Source: Muribaculaceae bacterium (lineage in GTDB: Bacteria > Bacteroidota > Bacteroidia > Bacteroidales > Muribaculaceae). From it: a stretch of 32,385 nucleotides of DNA. The notes under the pieces were generated by a model. That model saw only the letters and a program-made list of their open reading frames with translations. It was not told the DNA's origin and did no database searches. The position numbers were made by a program, and so were the translations under genes. Position 1 is the stretch's first letter. The number at the start of each line of letters is the position of its first letter. This document shows positions 1 through 8,808 of this stretch, piece after piece. Where the stretch lies: contig JAFUWD010000097.1 of NCBI GenBank assembly GCA_017483645.1, positions 1 through 32,385 on the forward strand. The letters are read 5' to 3'.

Positions 1-248
1 CCGTGGTAGAGGGCGGCCCGCACGCGGGTGCGGCGGTCCACGCCGCGACTGTCGAGCCGGCGGTCGGCCTCGGCGATGAGCGGCAGGTCGGCCTCGGTGG
101 TGGTGTAGGCCTTGTAGCGGGCCTCGACGGTGTCGACGGCGGCCCGCGCGGCCCGCTCAGTCATGCCGCCGTGGCCGCAGGCGGCCAGCGCCAGCAGCGC
201 CGCCACCACCCCGGTTATCACATGCACTATGTTCCGGCAACCGTTCAT
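1..248 (-). CDS. Partial lipoprotein of unknown function (N-terminal part only)
   Basis: The reading frame starts at the ATG at 248-246 and stays open to the window edge, so only the first 82 residues are visible. The N-terminus has a hydrophobic stretch (LLALAACG) whose Cys fits a lipoprotein signal peptidase II site, so the product is probably anchored in a membrane. The mature part seen is alanine- and arginine-rich and looks helical (VDTVEARYKAYTTTEADLP), which could be the start of a TPR-type helical repeat protein, but that is a guess. No family is recognised. Base composition is odd: almost every third codon position is G or C, far more GC-rich than the neighbours. I chose this start because it places the lipobox at a normal distance. 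Confidence 0.6.
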   Translation of the reverse strand, partial: MNGCRNIVHVITGVVAALLALAACGHGGMTERAARAAVDTVEARYKAYTTTEADLPLIAEADRRLDSRGVDRRTRVRAALYH

Positions 249-254
249 CACACG

Positions 255-262
255 CAAAAATA
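255..262 (-). promoter_or_regulatory. Possible -7 box of the edge lipoprotein gene
   Basis: On the minus strand the sequence TATTTTTG matches the Bacteroidetes -7 consensus TAnnTTTG. It ends only seven bases before the chosen ATG, which would give an almost leaderless mRNA, and there is no clear TTG at the usual -33 distance. Weak. Confidence 0.25.
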
Positions 263-400
263 ACAATTATTCAAGGAAAAACATGGTTTTTTTGAAAAAA
301 GAACCGTTTCAAACGCAAAATGGAGAAACGTGTGCATTGTTGAAAATCTGTCAAAGGAATCTAAGGTCTTCCGAGTTGCAATAACTTTGGAATGGTGTGT

Positions 401-436
401 AAAAAAGATGCGGGCGCTCATGATTGAGTGTCCGCA
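401..436 (-). terminator. Rho-independent terminator downstream of rpmA
   Basis: Read on the minus strand, an imperfect 12-pair hairpin (409-436, arms TGCGGACACTCA and TGAGCGCCCGCA, two mismatches, ATCA loop) is followed by a T-rich run (401-407). It lies about 50 bases after the rpmA stop and should end the rplU-rpmA transcript. Confidence 0.6.
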
Positions 437-447
437 TTCTCAATGCT

Positions 448-472
448 GTAAAAACCGGCGTGTGCGCGGTTT
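448..472 (-). terminator. First of two tandem terminators after rpmA
   Basis: On the minus strand AAACCG (472-467) pairs with CGGTTT (457-452) around a nine-base loop and runs into TTTA. It is a short hairpin just 15 bases past the rpmA stop, upstream of the stronger one at 401-436. The rest of the gap down to 249 shows no further structure I can support. Confidence 0.45.
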
Positions 473-486
473 GTGCGATCAAGTGG

Positions 487-759
487 TCAGTTTTGCTCGG
501 TTTGCTCGGGAGCGGCCACCACATTGATATAGGTGTGCCCTGCCCTGTGCTGGAACTCGACGGTTCCGTCGACCAATGCATAAAGCGTGTGGTCCTTGCC
601 CATACCCACGTTCAGACCGGGGCGGTGCTGGGTGCCACGCTGGCGGCGAATGATGTTGCCAGCCTTTGCAAATTGCCCACCAAAAAGTTTCACGCCGAGT
701 CGTTTGCTTTCGGACTCGCGACCGTTCTTCGAACTACCTACACCTTTTTTATGTGCCAT
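487..759 (-). CDS. rpmA: 50S ribosomal protein L27
   Basis: This 90-residue protein is ribosomal protein L27, a basic component of the large subunit near the peptidyl-transferase centre. The N-terminus [16 protein letters not shown] and the blocks [16 protein letters not shown] and [10 protein letters not shown] are the family's conserved sequence, and the length is normal. It starts with AHKKG directly after Met, so no N-terminal pre-sequence of the Firmicutes type is present. It lies 21 bases after rplU and is surely co-transcribed with it from the promoter at 1189-1218. Two hairpins follow the stop codon. Confidence 0.97.
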   Translation of the reverse strand: MAHKKGVGSSKNGRESESKRLGVKLFGGQFAKAGNIIRRQRGTQHRPGLNVGMGKDHTLYALVDGTVEFQHRAGHTYINVVAAPEQTEQN

Positions 760-780
760 AATCGATACGTTTTTAATGGG

Positions 781-1101
781 TTAAGCAATAACTTGTTTGA
801 TCTCGAGTTGTGTGAACTGCTGACGGTGTCCGTTAAGACGACGATAGCCTTTGCGGCGTTTTTTCTTGAAGACGATGACGTGCTCACCCTTGACGAGCGG
901 ATTCATCACTTCGCAAACCACTTTGGCTCCTTCGACGGTGGGAGCGCCCACAGTCACTGCTCCATCGGCATCGACGAGGAGAACTTTGTCGAACTCGACA
1001 GCGTCGCCTTCCTTCTTGTCGTTTCCGAGGAAGTGGACAAACAATTTCTTGCCGGCTTCGGCGCGGAACTGCTGTCCCTGAATTTCTACAATTGCGTACA
1101 T
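781..1101 (-). CDS. rplU: 50S ribosomal protein L21
   Basis: This 106-residue protein is ribosomal protein L21, a 23S rRNA-binding protein of the large subunit. The start [19 protein letters not shown], the block [14 protein letters not shown] and the basic stretch [23 protein letters not shown] are diagnostic of the family, and the length is typical. It is the first gene of the conserved rplU-rpmA pair. A good promoter lies 88-117 bases upstream of the ATG, leaving a leader of roughly 80 bases, long enough for leader-mediated control, although I see no specific regulatory structure in it. Confidence 0.97.
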   Translation of the reverse strand: MYAIVEIQGQQFRAEAGKKLFVHFLGNDKKEGDAVEFDKVLLVDADGAVTVGAPTVEGAKVVCEVMNPLVKGEHVIVFKKKRRKGYRRLNGHRQQFTQLEIKQVIA

Positions 1102-1188
1102 TTAATAAATTGTATTACAAGTTGGTCCGTACGGCGGTCGGTGCTGTGCGCCGACACTTATTTGTGCCTTTCGGAATAATAGCGGGTG

Positions 1189-1218
1189 CAAAGGTAATAA
1201 AAAATTGACAATTAACAA
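1189..1218 (-). promoter_or_regulatory. Promoter of rplU-rpmA
   Basis: On the minus strand TTG (1218-1216) is followed after 19 bases by TACCTTTG (1196-1189), a match to the Bacteroidetes sigma-ABfr consensus (TTTG, N19-21, TAnnTTTG) apart from the first T of the upstream box. The predicted transcript starts near 1184, about 80 bases before rplU. Confidence 0.65.
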
Positions 1219-1236
1219 TTATCGTAGCGCAATTTT

Positions 1237-1281
1237 CAAGATTTTTTTCATTCCGCACGTTTAGCGTGCCGAGAAATCTTG
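1237..1281 (-). terminator. Nested hairpin after the C25 gene train
   Basis: An outer stem (CAAGATTT at 1237-1244 with AAATCTTG at 1274-1281) encloses an inner stem (GCACG 1255-1259 with CGTGC 1265-1269). It begins 12 bases beyond the stop of the last gene in the train. There is no clean T-run after it, so it may be a processing or stabilising hairpin and not a terminator. Confidence 0.35.
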
Positions 1282-1292
1282 TGCCGGCGAGG

Positions 1293-1838
1293 TCAGTTGT
1301 CGGTGTCGTAGCGCCCGGTTGACTCTTCGATGAGCACGAGTTTGTTGTCGCGCCACTGGTAGACCGAGAAATAGAGGTCGTTGTCGACGCGATATCTGCC
1401 CGTGATGCGTCGGCTGCTGCTGTCGTAGTAAGGATCCATGATGTTGTAGAAGTTCTCCACCAGAGTGAAGCGGTGCAGCTTGTCGTCCCAGACGTATCCA
1501 TCGTAGGTGAAGCCTCCGTAGGCGTTTGTCGGTCCCAGGCAGATTTGCAGGTCGGGAATGCCGTCAAAATTGATGTCTTCTTCAGCGATGTCCCCGAATC
1601 CGGTCCAGAAATTCACATCAAGTGGCAACGTTTCGCTGGTAATGGCATACACGGGGCCGTTTTTGTCGATGACAAAGGTGATGATGCTGTCGACCACTAA
1701 ATTCCCGTCGTCGTCAATCGAGGTGCATATTTGTGACTTAAAGGAGAAGTCACTTCGCTGCGGTGTGTAGCTGCCGGCCGCATGAACATTCAGTGCCAGT
1801 GCCATCAGCCAAGCGGTAATTGAGAGACAATTTTTCAT
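1293..1838 (-). CDS. Secreted protein of unknown function with a calcium-loop-like motif
   Basis: The product is 181 residues. Residues 1-20 form a signal peptide (ITAWLMALALNVHA), so it is exported. Residues 88-96 read D-I-N-F-D-G-I-P-D, a calcium-loop pattern as found in dockerin, EF-hand-like and FG-GAP/VCBS repeats, and the rest is rich in aromatic and acidic residues (FWTGFGDI, YDGYVWDD, YFSVYQWRDNK). The whole resembles a small family of secreted proteins (XAC2610-like) of unknown role, but I do not recognise a named one. It starts 20 bases after the stop of the first C25 paralogue and is the last gene of the train, so it is probably co-transcribed with it. It could be a helper, inhibitor or substrate of the peptidases; nothing in the sequence decides this. 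Confidence 0.75.
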   Translation of the reverse strand: MKNCLSITAWLMALALNVHAAGSYTPQRSDFSFKSQICTSIDDDGNLVVDSIITFVIDKNGPVYAITSETLPLDVNFWTGFGDIAEEDINFDGIPDLQICLGPTNAYGGFTYDGYVWDDKLHRFTLVENFYNIMDPYYDSSSRRITGRYRVDNDLYFSVYQWRDNKLVLIEESTGRYDTDN

Positions 1839-1858
1839 TTTGGTGTTATGTTAAGGTG

Positions 1859-4800
1859 TCAATTTTTCACTGGGTCCACGATGATGATATCTTCGATGGG
1901 TGTGCCGCCAAAGTTTGTTCCGTCGTTATAGGTGCCGAAGAGGCGGTAGTGACCGTTGGCGACGGCTTGTCCGCTGTTGGAGCGCTGGTTCCATGTGACG
2001 GGGAATGAACTGGTGGTTGTGTTCCACACCAAGCGTCCGGCGGTGTCGGTGACCTTGACATCGACCTGCGGTGTCGAGCCCAGATTGCTTGAGAAGCCGA
2101 TGGTGACCGGTTGTCCCTTGGTGGCCATGATGTCGGGCGTGGAGAGTTTGGCACCGTTGTCCTGACCGACCATGAAGTTGATGGTGCGCGATGTGGCGTT
2201 GCCGGCCACGTCGAAGACGGTGAACGTGAGTCGGTGCAAACCGTCGCTCATGCCGGTAATCGGCATGGCCACATCCACCTGCTTGCCGTCGTTGGAGCAA
2301 GTGGCAAAAGCCTTGATGTTGAAGTCGGAGGCTTGGCCGTCGTCGAGCAGCACTTTCATGCTGTTGCCCACCGATTGCGATTGTGTGTTGATGGCATGGT
2401 CGTCGGTGGCGCGGACGTAGAGCGTGGAGTTCGATGCCACAATGGAGCCGTCACCAAAGCTGTTCTCGTCGTTGAAATAGAGGCTTTCGACCACGGGTGC
2501 CTGGGTGTCGTTGATAGCCTTGGCCGGGTCGTAGTCCTTGATGCGCACATTGCGCAGTTCGCCGTTCACCATGTTGTGGGTGCCTTGCTGGTGCGCATAG
2601 ATGCGCAGTATGCCGGGCGATGTGCTGCTTTGTGTGTAGCGCGGCACAACAATCTTTGCGGTGAAGTGTCCACGGTTCACAGTGCCTTTGACCTCGGCCA
2701 GCAGTTCGCGCTCCTTGTAGATTTTACGATAGTTGGCTATTCCGCCCGCACTGATGACACGGATGCTGTCGAAAAGTTCCTCGTGGCCGTAGAGCGAGGC
2801 GTAGGCCTCGCCTGTGAAGTTGGAGTTGACGGTAGTGGAGCCGTCGAGGGTGACATCGGCCTCGATGTTGATTTCCTGCAAGGGATAGATGTCGATGCCG
2901 GCGGCCGTCACCGCTTTGCCATTGATGCGTGTGATGGTGACGTTGGGCTTGGGATAGTTGATGTTGATGGCTGGGTCGCCCAAAAGGGCAAACACCAGCT
3001 TGTTGCTGTTCGACCCGGTGAAGTGCAGCTTGCTGTTCTTGTAGGCCTCGCCCAGTGTGGGCATGGTGCCCTTGGCTTGATAGGTGAACATGGCGTTGAC
3101 GAAGGCTCGGTTCAACTCGTCGTTGCTGCTGGCGTAGGCCGCGCGGGTCGATCCCAGCACGGCGATGCATCCGCCGTCGGGTTTGTGGAACATGGCATCG
3201 GCCACTCCGCGCTGATCGCTGTCGTACCGCGCCACGTCACAGCAAGCGGTGGTCCAGATGGGCAAGTGGGTGAACGATGTGTTCAGGGCGTCGTTCTTGG
3301 TCCACATGTGCGCTTGCTTGGTGAACATATTGGGTCCGGCATGTCCTACATAGGTGGCAAAATATTGTCCCTGCTGCGACAATTCCACCCAGTGCCGCTT
3401 GCCCTCCTTTGAAGTGCGGTTGCGCTCGTCCACAGCCGGCTCGTCGATGGCTCTGGGGAACATGGGGCAGTACACCTTGTTGATGTTCATTTGCGTCAGC
3501 AGATTGTCCTTGAGAATGTTTGCAACGCCCTCGGTTTGCGACATGTGCAGTCCGTCGTCATAGTCGTCGCAGGTGAGCATGATGTTGTTTCGCCAAGAGC
3601 CGTAATCGGGTTCGGCAACGTATTTGATGAGTTTGTCGACATTGCTGCGAGCCTCGTTCTCGTTGTTGCAAGTGAAACGTCCCACACCGATGCACAATTT
3701 GTCGCTGGCGATGTCGCGTCCAGAATTGTCGAGCAGGAAGCCGAAAAAGTCGTCGGTTGTGTACGAGTCGCGTTCAGAGTCGCTGCCCGGAGTTTCGTAG
3801 TTCACCACCAGGCTGCCATGATTTCCCATGACGTTGCGGTTGTCGTAGGTGCCATTGCCCAGCATCAGCAAATTCTTGAAGATGCCGTTGCAGCGGTCGT
3901 AGAGCATCTTGCACAGCAGGCGCACGGCCATCGGGTCTTTGGCTCCTGAAGAAAACTCGTTAAATATGTGTTCCTGCTCGACCACAGCCACCTTGATGCC
4001 GTCGACCTGTTCGTGCAGCCGGGCCACTCTTAAAGCCTGCTCATAGAAGGTCTTGCTGGTGACAATAAGCAGTTCGGGGATTTCCATGGCATGGAGGTCT
4101 TGATTCTCGACCGCATGGTAGCCGCCGATATGCTTCAATTCTTTGGTGGGGTCGAACATCACATACTGAGAGTAGCCGGAATTGGCCTTGTGGCTGAATG
4201 TGCGCCCGCCTGTGGCCTGCGTGAGGGTCATCGACACAGGAGCCAGCGGCTTGTCGATGTTCCACACCACCACATTGCTTCCGGCACCCGGCAGCATGAC
4301 CGATTGTGAGGTGCTTGCCGCCGAAAATCCCATGCGCAGTTGGTTGTCGTTGTCGGTGGGCAGGATGTTGTTGTGCTCGTAGGTGATGATGAAATAATCC
4401 AGTTTTGCACTGTTGATTACTCCTGAAACGGCTGTGATGCCCGCTTCCATCTGTCCGCGCTGTTGCAGACTGGGCAGCTCGATGTCGGCCGCCGGCGAAG
4501 CGATGCGGTAGAAGATGTAGTTGCTGCCCGGTGCGGCGATGGTGGACGAGTAGGGGAGTTCCAGGCGGCTGGTGCCGGATGTGATGGCGGCGTTCACCTT
4601 GGCCGATTCCGACACTTGCGCCGCGTAGACGGTGCGCACATTGATGACCGTGCTGGCCAACTGGGGCAGATAAAAGTCGATGACAGCATTGTTCACGGTG
4701 ATGTCCTCGCCCAGTAGCTGGCGTCCCGAATAGCTGAGCGTGCACAGGTCGCTCTCGTGCCAGAAGTAGTCGACGCTGGTGCTCACCGGTGTGCCTGTGG

Positions 4801-5263
4801 TTGCGGTGGAAGCCGGAGCCACAGTGATGGTCGGCTCGGCCGATGTGGCTTCGGTCAAGAAATAATATCCAGCATTGTCGTAACCATTATCATTGCGTGA
4901 ATAAGTGTTGTCGTAGGTGAAACTCACCGGTCCCTTGCCGTAAAAAATAATTTTGTTGTTCTGCCTCATCACCGGAACGGGTTGCAAGTCGTCGATATGC
5001 GTGCCGTCGAGCAGTTCGCTCAGCAGTCCGCCGCCCTGTCCGAAAATTCTGACATTTTGTGGAGCAGTGAAGCCCATGGCCTGAAGCTCGTTGTAGGTGA
5101 TTTGATACACCCCATTGTCGGGTATCGAGATTTTTACCCATCGTCCGCTGGCAAGTTTGGACGATGTGGCAAAAGCAGTGGCGGGCAAAGCCTGTGCACC
5201 CAAAGCGGCGCCCATGGCGCACAATATTGCGAGAACGGTTTTGAAGACAGATGATTTTGTCAT
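1859..5263 (-). CDS. C25-family (gingipain/PorU-like) cysteine peptidase, tandem copy 1
   Basis: This 1134-residue exported protein resembles the T9SS sortase PorU. A signal peptide covers about residues 1-25. An N-terminal beta-rich domain follows (RWVKISIPDNGVYQITYNEL, about 40-390), then the C25 catalytic domain (about 395-770), Ig-like modules, and a C-terminal FlgD-like/sorting-like beta domain (about 1040-1134). Catalytic candidates are His641 (YVGHAG) and Cys675 in the block TTACCDVARYD; Cys674 is next to it. NEFSSG (435-440) and LLGDPAI (760-766) are family signatures. It is the last of three tandem paralogues, 50 bases downstream of copy 2. PorU cleaves the C-terminal sorting domain of T9SS cargo and links the cargo to a surface glycolipid; this copy may do the same for other cargo or be a surface protease. 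Its tail lacks the NPA motif seen in the porU product. Confidence 0.85.
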   Translation of the reverse strand: MTKSSVFKTVLAILCAMGAALGAQALPATAFATSSKLASGRWVKISIPDNGVYQITYNELQAMGFTAPQNVRIFGQGGGLLSELLDGTHIDDLQPVPVMRQNNKIIFYGKGPVSFTYDNTYSRNDNGYDNAGYYFLTEATSAEPTITVAPASTATTGTPVSTSVDYFWHESDLCTLSYSGRQLLGEDITVNNAVIDFYLPQLASTVINVRTVYAAQVSESAKVNAAITSGTSRLELPYSSTIAAPGSNYIFYRIASPAADIELPSLQQRGQMEAGITAVSGVINSAKLDYFIITYEHNNILPTDNDNQLRMGFSAASTSQSVMLPGAGSNVVVWNIDKPLAPVSMTLTQATGGRTFSHKANSGYSQYVMFDPTKELKHIGGYHAVENQDLHAMEIPELLIVTSKTFYEQALRVARLHEQVDGIKVAVVEQEHIFNEFSSGAKDPMAVRLLCKMLYDRCNGIFKNLLMLGNGTYDNRNVMGNHGSLVVNYETPGSDSERDSYTTDDFFGFLLDNSGRDIASDKLCIGVGRFTCNNENEARSNVDKLIKYVAEPDYGSWRNNIMLTCDDYDDGLHMSQTEGVANILKDNLLTQMNINKVYCPMFPRAIDEPAVDERNRTSKEGKRHWVELSQQGQYFATYVGHAGPNMFTKQAHMWTKNDALNTSFTHLPIWTTACCDVARYDSDQRGVADAMFHKPDGGCIAVLGSTRAAYASSNDELNRAFVNAMFTYQAKGTMPTLGEAYKNSKLHFTGSNSNKLVFALLGDPAININYPKPNVTITRINGKAVTAAGIDIYPLQEINIEADVTLDGSTTVNSNFTGEAYASLYGHEELFDSIRVISAGGIANYRKIYKERELLAEVKGTVNRGHFTAKIVVPRYTQSSTSPGILRIYAHQQGTHNMVNGELRNVRIKDYDPAKAINDTQAPVVESLYFNDENSFGDGSIVASNSTLYVRATDDHAINTQSQSVGNSMKVLLDDGQASDFNIKAFATCSNDGKQVDVAMPITGMSDGLHRLTFTVFDVAGNATSRTINFMVGQDNGAKLSTPDIMATKGQPVTIGFSSNLGSTPQVDVKVTDTAGRLVWNTTTSSFPVTWNQRSNSGQAVANGHYRLFGTYNDGTNFGGTPIEDIIIVDPVKN

Positions 5264-5313
5264 TTTTTATCGGGATAATGGTTGATTGATTATGTGTATT
5301 CGTGTTTTGGGAG

Positions 5314-8300
5314 TTATTCCCCTGTGGTTATTGGATCCAGCACCACAAGATGACCGATGGGTGTGCCGCCAAAATTGGTTCCGTCGGAATAGGTGGCGAA
5401 GAAGCGGTAGGCGCCCGGTGCCACGTTGGCTCCGTCATTGTCGGTCAGAGGCCATGCAACAGGGAACGTCTTGGTCGTGGTGTTCCACACCAGCTTGCCT
5501 AATGCGTCGGTTACCTTCACCTGCACCTCGGGTGTCTCTTTCAGGTTGCAATCAAACGAAAAATCTGCTTGCTGGCCGCGAATTTTCATGATGTCGTCGA
5601 CAGTGAGCTGGGCCTCGTGGTCCTGCGTGACAACAAACGAGATGGAGCGCTTGGAGGAATTGCCCACGGCATCTTTGAGCGTGAGCGTGAGCGTGTGGTG
5701 CCCGTCGGCCAGGTTGGTGACAGGATAGGCGATGGACAGGGTGCGGCCATCGTCGAGGCAAGTGGCGTAAGCCATGACATTCGAGTAGGTAGTTTTTCCT
5801 TGGTCGAGAATCAATGAAACCGTGGTGCCTACCGAGCGGCTTCCCTGCGTGGCCATGCCGAAGTTGTCGGTTGCCAGGATATAAAGTGTCGAGTTTGACG
5901 GAACAATGGCGCCGTCGCCCATATTGTCGTTGTCGTTGAAATACATCGACTCAATCACGGGCGGCTCCTTGTCGGTGGGGGCGTTTTGTGCGTTGAGTGC
6001 GTTGATTTTTAAGCAAGCGGCATGTCCGTTCACCATGTTGCGTGTGCCGTCTTGATGGGCATAGACGCGCACCAGGGCCGAGACACCGTAAGCGCTGAGG
6101 TAGCGAGGCAGTACCACTGTGCCGGTGAAAATTCCATTCACCACGCGTCCTTTGACCTCGCCCAGCAGTTCCCGCTCGTGATAGACGGTGAGCGATTCCT
6201 CCACATTGGTGGAACTGTTTTTGCCTTTGACGGTGCCATAGGTGCGCTCGTTACTGTAAATCGACGCATAGGCATCGCCGGTGAAGAGCGAGTCGATAGC
6301 CGTTCCGTCTTCAAGCATCACCTGTGCCTCAATCTTTACAGCATGAGCCGGATAAACGGTTACTATGTCTGATTCAATCGATTTGTTGTTGACTTTGGTG
6401 ATTTGGAACAGTGGTTTGGGGTAATTCACTTCCATTGCCGGGTCACCCAGCAAAAAGAATGTGAGCTTGTTGGAATTGTCGCTGGTGAACCAGTTCTTGG
6501 CTTGGCGGTAAGCCTCGCCCAGCGTGGTGGTGCTGTGGGTGGTCTGGTAGGGGAACAGCGCGCGGATGAATGCGCGGTTGAGCAAGTCGTTGCTGCTGGC
6601 AAATGCCATGCGTGACGAGGTGAGCATGGCAATGGCGCCGCCGTCGGGTTTGTGGAACATCACTTCAGCCACGCCCCGTTGGTCACTGTCGTAGCGTGCC
6701 ACATCGCAGCAAGCTGTCGACCAGATGGGGAAGTGGTTGAAACTGGTGTTCTGCACGTCGGTCATGGTCCACATGTGGGCCACCTTGGTGAAGCCTGTAG
6801 GGCCGGCGTGTCCCACATAAGTGGCAAAGAACTGCCCCCTTTGAGAAAGCTCGGCCCAGTGACGTTTGCCTTCGGTAGCCGTTTTCTCATTGGCACCGAT
6901 GCGTGGCTCGTCCACGGCACGCGGATAGATGGGGCAATACACTTTGTTCATTTGCATCTTGGGTTGCAGCTCCGTCTTGATGATATTGGCAATACCTTCG
7001 GCCTGAAACATGTGCAGCCCGTCGTCCATGGCATCGCAAGTAATCATCAGGTTGTTTCGCCAGGTTCCATAGTCAGGATTGGCGTAATAACCGATTTGCT
7101 TGTCGGCGCATCGTTTGGCCTCCATCGCATCGCGGCAAGTGATGCGCCCCACACCGATAACCATTTTTTGCTTGCTCGATGAGAGCTTGTTGCTGTCGCC
7201 GTCGGTGAGATGGGCGAAAAAGTCGTCGGTGGTATAGGTGGCACTCTCCGAAACGGCTGTGGTCGAAATGTTGGCTTCATCCATCTCGTAGTTAATTAGC
7301 GCAAATCCATGAGTTTGCAAGATGTTGCGGTTGTCGAATGACGCACCTCCGAACAAAAGAAGGTTTTGGAACGTTGTGCCACCACGGTCATAGAACATTT
7401 TGCACAACAGTCGCAGCGCCATAGGGTCGCGCCGACCCGACGAAAACTCATTAAACACCTCTTCTTGGTCGATAACGGCCACTTTCAGGCCATCTATCAC
7501 TTCGTGCATGCGCGCCATTCGTTGGGCTTGTTCCATGAACATCTGGTTGGTGACAATGAGCAGATTGGGAACCTCCAATCCATGTAGATTCTGGTTGGGG
7601 ACCGCCTCGTGGCTTGCCACTTTTTTGAGTGTCTGCGCAGGGTCGAAGGCAATATACGAGGCGTAGCGGGCGTTGATGCCCGGTGAGAATGATTGGTCGT
7701 CGGTTTGCCACGGAAGCATGGTCATTGCTTTTGGTTGATAGGCGTCGGTGACATCCCATACCATAGTAGTGGCAGAGGCTCCGGGAAGTACCAGCCGGGT
7801 GGTATCGGCCAGCTGCACAACGGTCATCCGCAGTTGGTTGTTGGCGTCTTCCGGGATGATATTACTGTGTTGATAGGTGGCTATTATGTAGTCGAGTTTG
7901 GCCGAATTGATGATTCCCGAGGGAGAATACATGCCTACCTCAATCTGGCCCCGCTCTTCGGGCTGGTCAAGGGTCAGAGTGGTGCGGGGCGATGCTGTGT
8001 GATAATACACCTGGTCAGATGGCTTTTGGATAGCTGAAGACGCCATTGTATAGCCCACGTCTTGGCGAATGTCGCCCGTGTGGATGTACGTTTCGATGTA
8101 GCTCGATGCCGTCACCTTGCCGGCCGCCGTGGTCTGAAGCGTTATTTCTGGGCTCGACAGATGGGGCAGGTAGAAGTCGATAAAGACGTTGTTGTCGGCA
8201 ATGTCCTCGCCCAAAAGCCCGCGACCTGAGTTACTGAGAGTTGACATTTCTCTCTCGTGCCAAAAGTAGTCGTAACTGGTGGTAATCGGGGTAGAACTCA

Positions 8301-8784
8301 CCGTGCTCGACGGGGCAACAACGGGAATGTTGATTTCGGCTAATCCCGTTTCGCTGTCGGACAAGAAGTAGTAACCGTAGGAAGTGTAACCATTGAACCG
8401 ACGGCTGAAGTAGGGTGTGGTGAGGGGATTGTTGAGGGTGAATAACTCAGGTCCCTGCCCGTAAAAGACGAGTTTGTCGTCCAAGCGCATCATGGGTGCC
8501 GGCTTGATGTCGTCGTCGTGGCTGCCGTCGAGCGTCTCGGACCACCCGATGCCACCCTTGCCGTAGAGCCGCACCTGCTCGGGATTGTCAAATCCCATTT
8601 CACGCAGTTCGTCGAAGGTGATTTCATAGATTCCGCAATCGGGAACGGCGATTTTCACCCAGTTGCCCGTCGACAGCAGCGAGGTGGTGGTGAAATGCGC
8701 TGCATTATATGCTTGGGCGCTACCGGTCGCACAGATGGCAACCGCCAGTCCTATGGTCCATCGAAGAAATCCGAGTTTTTTCAT
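5314..8784 (-). CDS. C25-family (gingipain/PorU-like) cysteine peptidase, tandem copy 2
   Basis: The product is 1156 residues with a signal peptide (about 1-25, WTIGLAVAICATGSAQA) and the same layout as its two neighbours: an N-terminal beta domain with NWVKIAVPDCGIYEITFDEL, a C25 domain (about 410-790), Ig-like modules, and a terminal beta domain. The predicted catalytic pair is His659 (YVGHAG) and Cys693 (STACCDVARYD), 34 residues apart as in the other copies. Shared signatures include VFNEFSSG, MALRLLCKMFYDR, MFHKPDGG and LLGDPAM. The tail ends in NFGGTPIGHLVVLDP. Nucleotide differences from copies 1 and 3 around the active site are largely at third codon positions, which points to long-kept function. 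It lies 24 bases after copy 3 and 50 before copy 1, so one transcript is likely. Its substrate is unknown. Confidence 0.85.
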   Translation of the reverse strand: MKKLGFLRWTIGLAVAICATGSAQAYNAAHFTTTSLLSTGNWVKIAVPDCGIYEITFDELREMGFDNPEQVRLYGKGGIGWSETLDGSHDDDIKPAPMMRLDDKLVFYGQGPELFTLNNPLTTPYFSRRFNGYTSYGYYFLSDSETGLAEINIPVVAPSSTVSSTPITTSYDYFWHEREMSTLSNSGRGLLGEDIADNNVFIDFYLPHLSSPEITLQTTAAGKVTASSYIETYIHTGDIRQDVGYTMASSAIQKPSDQVYYHTASPRTTLTLDQPEERGQIEVGMYSPSGIINSAKLDYIIATYQHSNIIPEDANNQLRMTVVQLADTTRLVLPGASATTMVWDVTDAYQPKAMTMLPWQTDDQSFSPGINARYASYIAFDPAQTLKKVASHEAVPNQNLHGLEVPNLLIVTNQMFMEQAQRMARMHEVIDGLKVAVIDQEEVFNEFSSGRRDPMALRLLCKMFYDRGGTTFQNLLLFGGASFDNRNILQTHGFALINYEMDEANISTTAVSESATYTTDDFFAHLTDGDSNKLSSSKQKMVIGVGRITCRDAMEAKRCADKQIGYYANPDYGTWRNNLMITCDAMDDGLHMFQAEGIANIIKTELQPKMQMNKVYCPIYPRAVDEPRIGANEKTATEGKRHWAELSQRGQFFATYVGHAGPTGFTKVAHMWTMTDVQNTSFNHFPIWSTACCDVARYDSDQRGVAEVMFHKPDGGAIAMLTSSRMAFASSNDLLNRAFIRALFPYQTTHSTTTLGEAYRQAKNWFTSDNSNKLTFFLLGDPAMEVNYPKPLFQITKVNNKSIESDIVTVYPAHAVKIEAQVMLEDGTAIDSLFTGDAYASIYSNERTYGTVKGKNSSTNVEESLTVYHERELLGEVKGRVVNGIFTGTVVLPRYLSAYGVSALVRVYAHQDGTRNMVNGHAACLKINALNAQNAPTDKEPPVIESMYFNDNDNMGDGAIVPSNSTLYILATDNFGMATQGSRSVGTTVSLILDQGKTTYSNVMAYATCLDDGRTLSIAYPVTNLADGHHTLTLTLKDAVGNSSKRSISFVVTQDHEAQLTVDDIMKIRGQQADFSFDCNLKETPEVQVKVTDALGKLVWNTTTKTFPVAWPLTDNDGANVAPGAYRFFATYSDGTNFGGTPIGHLVVLDPITTGE

Positions 8785-8808
8785 CTTTATAACACTTAAT
8801 GGTGGAAA

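Noticed and set aside
382-389. TAACTTTG on the plus strand, a full -7 match
   Set aside because: There is no upstream TTG at the right distance and no plus-strand gene for it to serve; antisense RNA to rpmA is conceivable but unsupported.
424-1179. Open plus-strand frame of 251 residues opposite rplU and rpmA
   Set aside because: It is antisense to two certain ribosomal protein genes and shows no family pattern.
2111-3412. Open plus-strand frame of 433 residues opposite the first C25 paralogue
   Set aside because: It lies wholly antisense to a well-supported gene, has a Val/Gly/Ala/His-rich composition typical of the shadow of a coding strand, and no promoter or recognisable domain.
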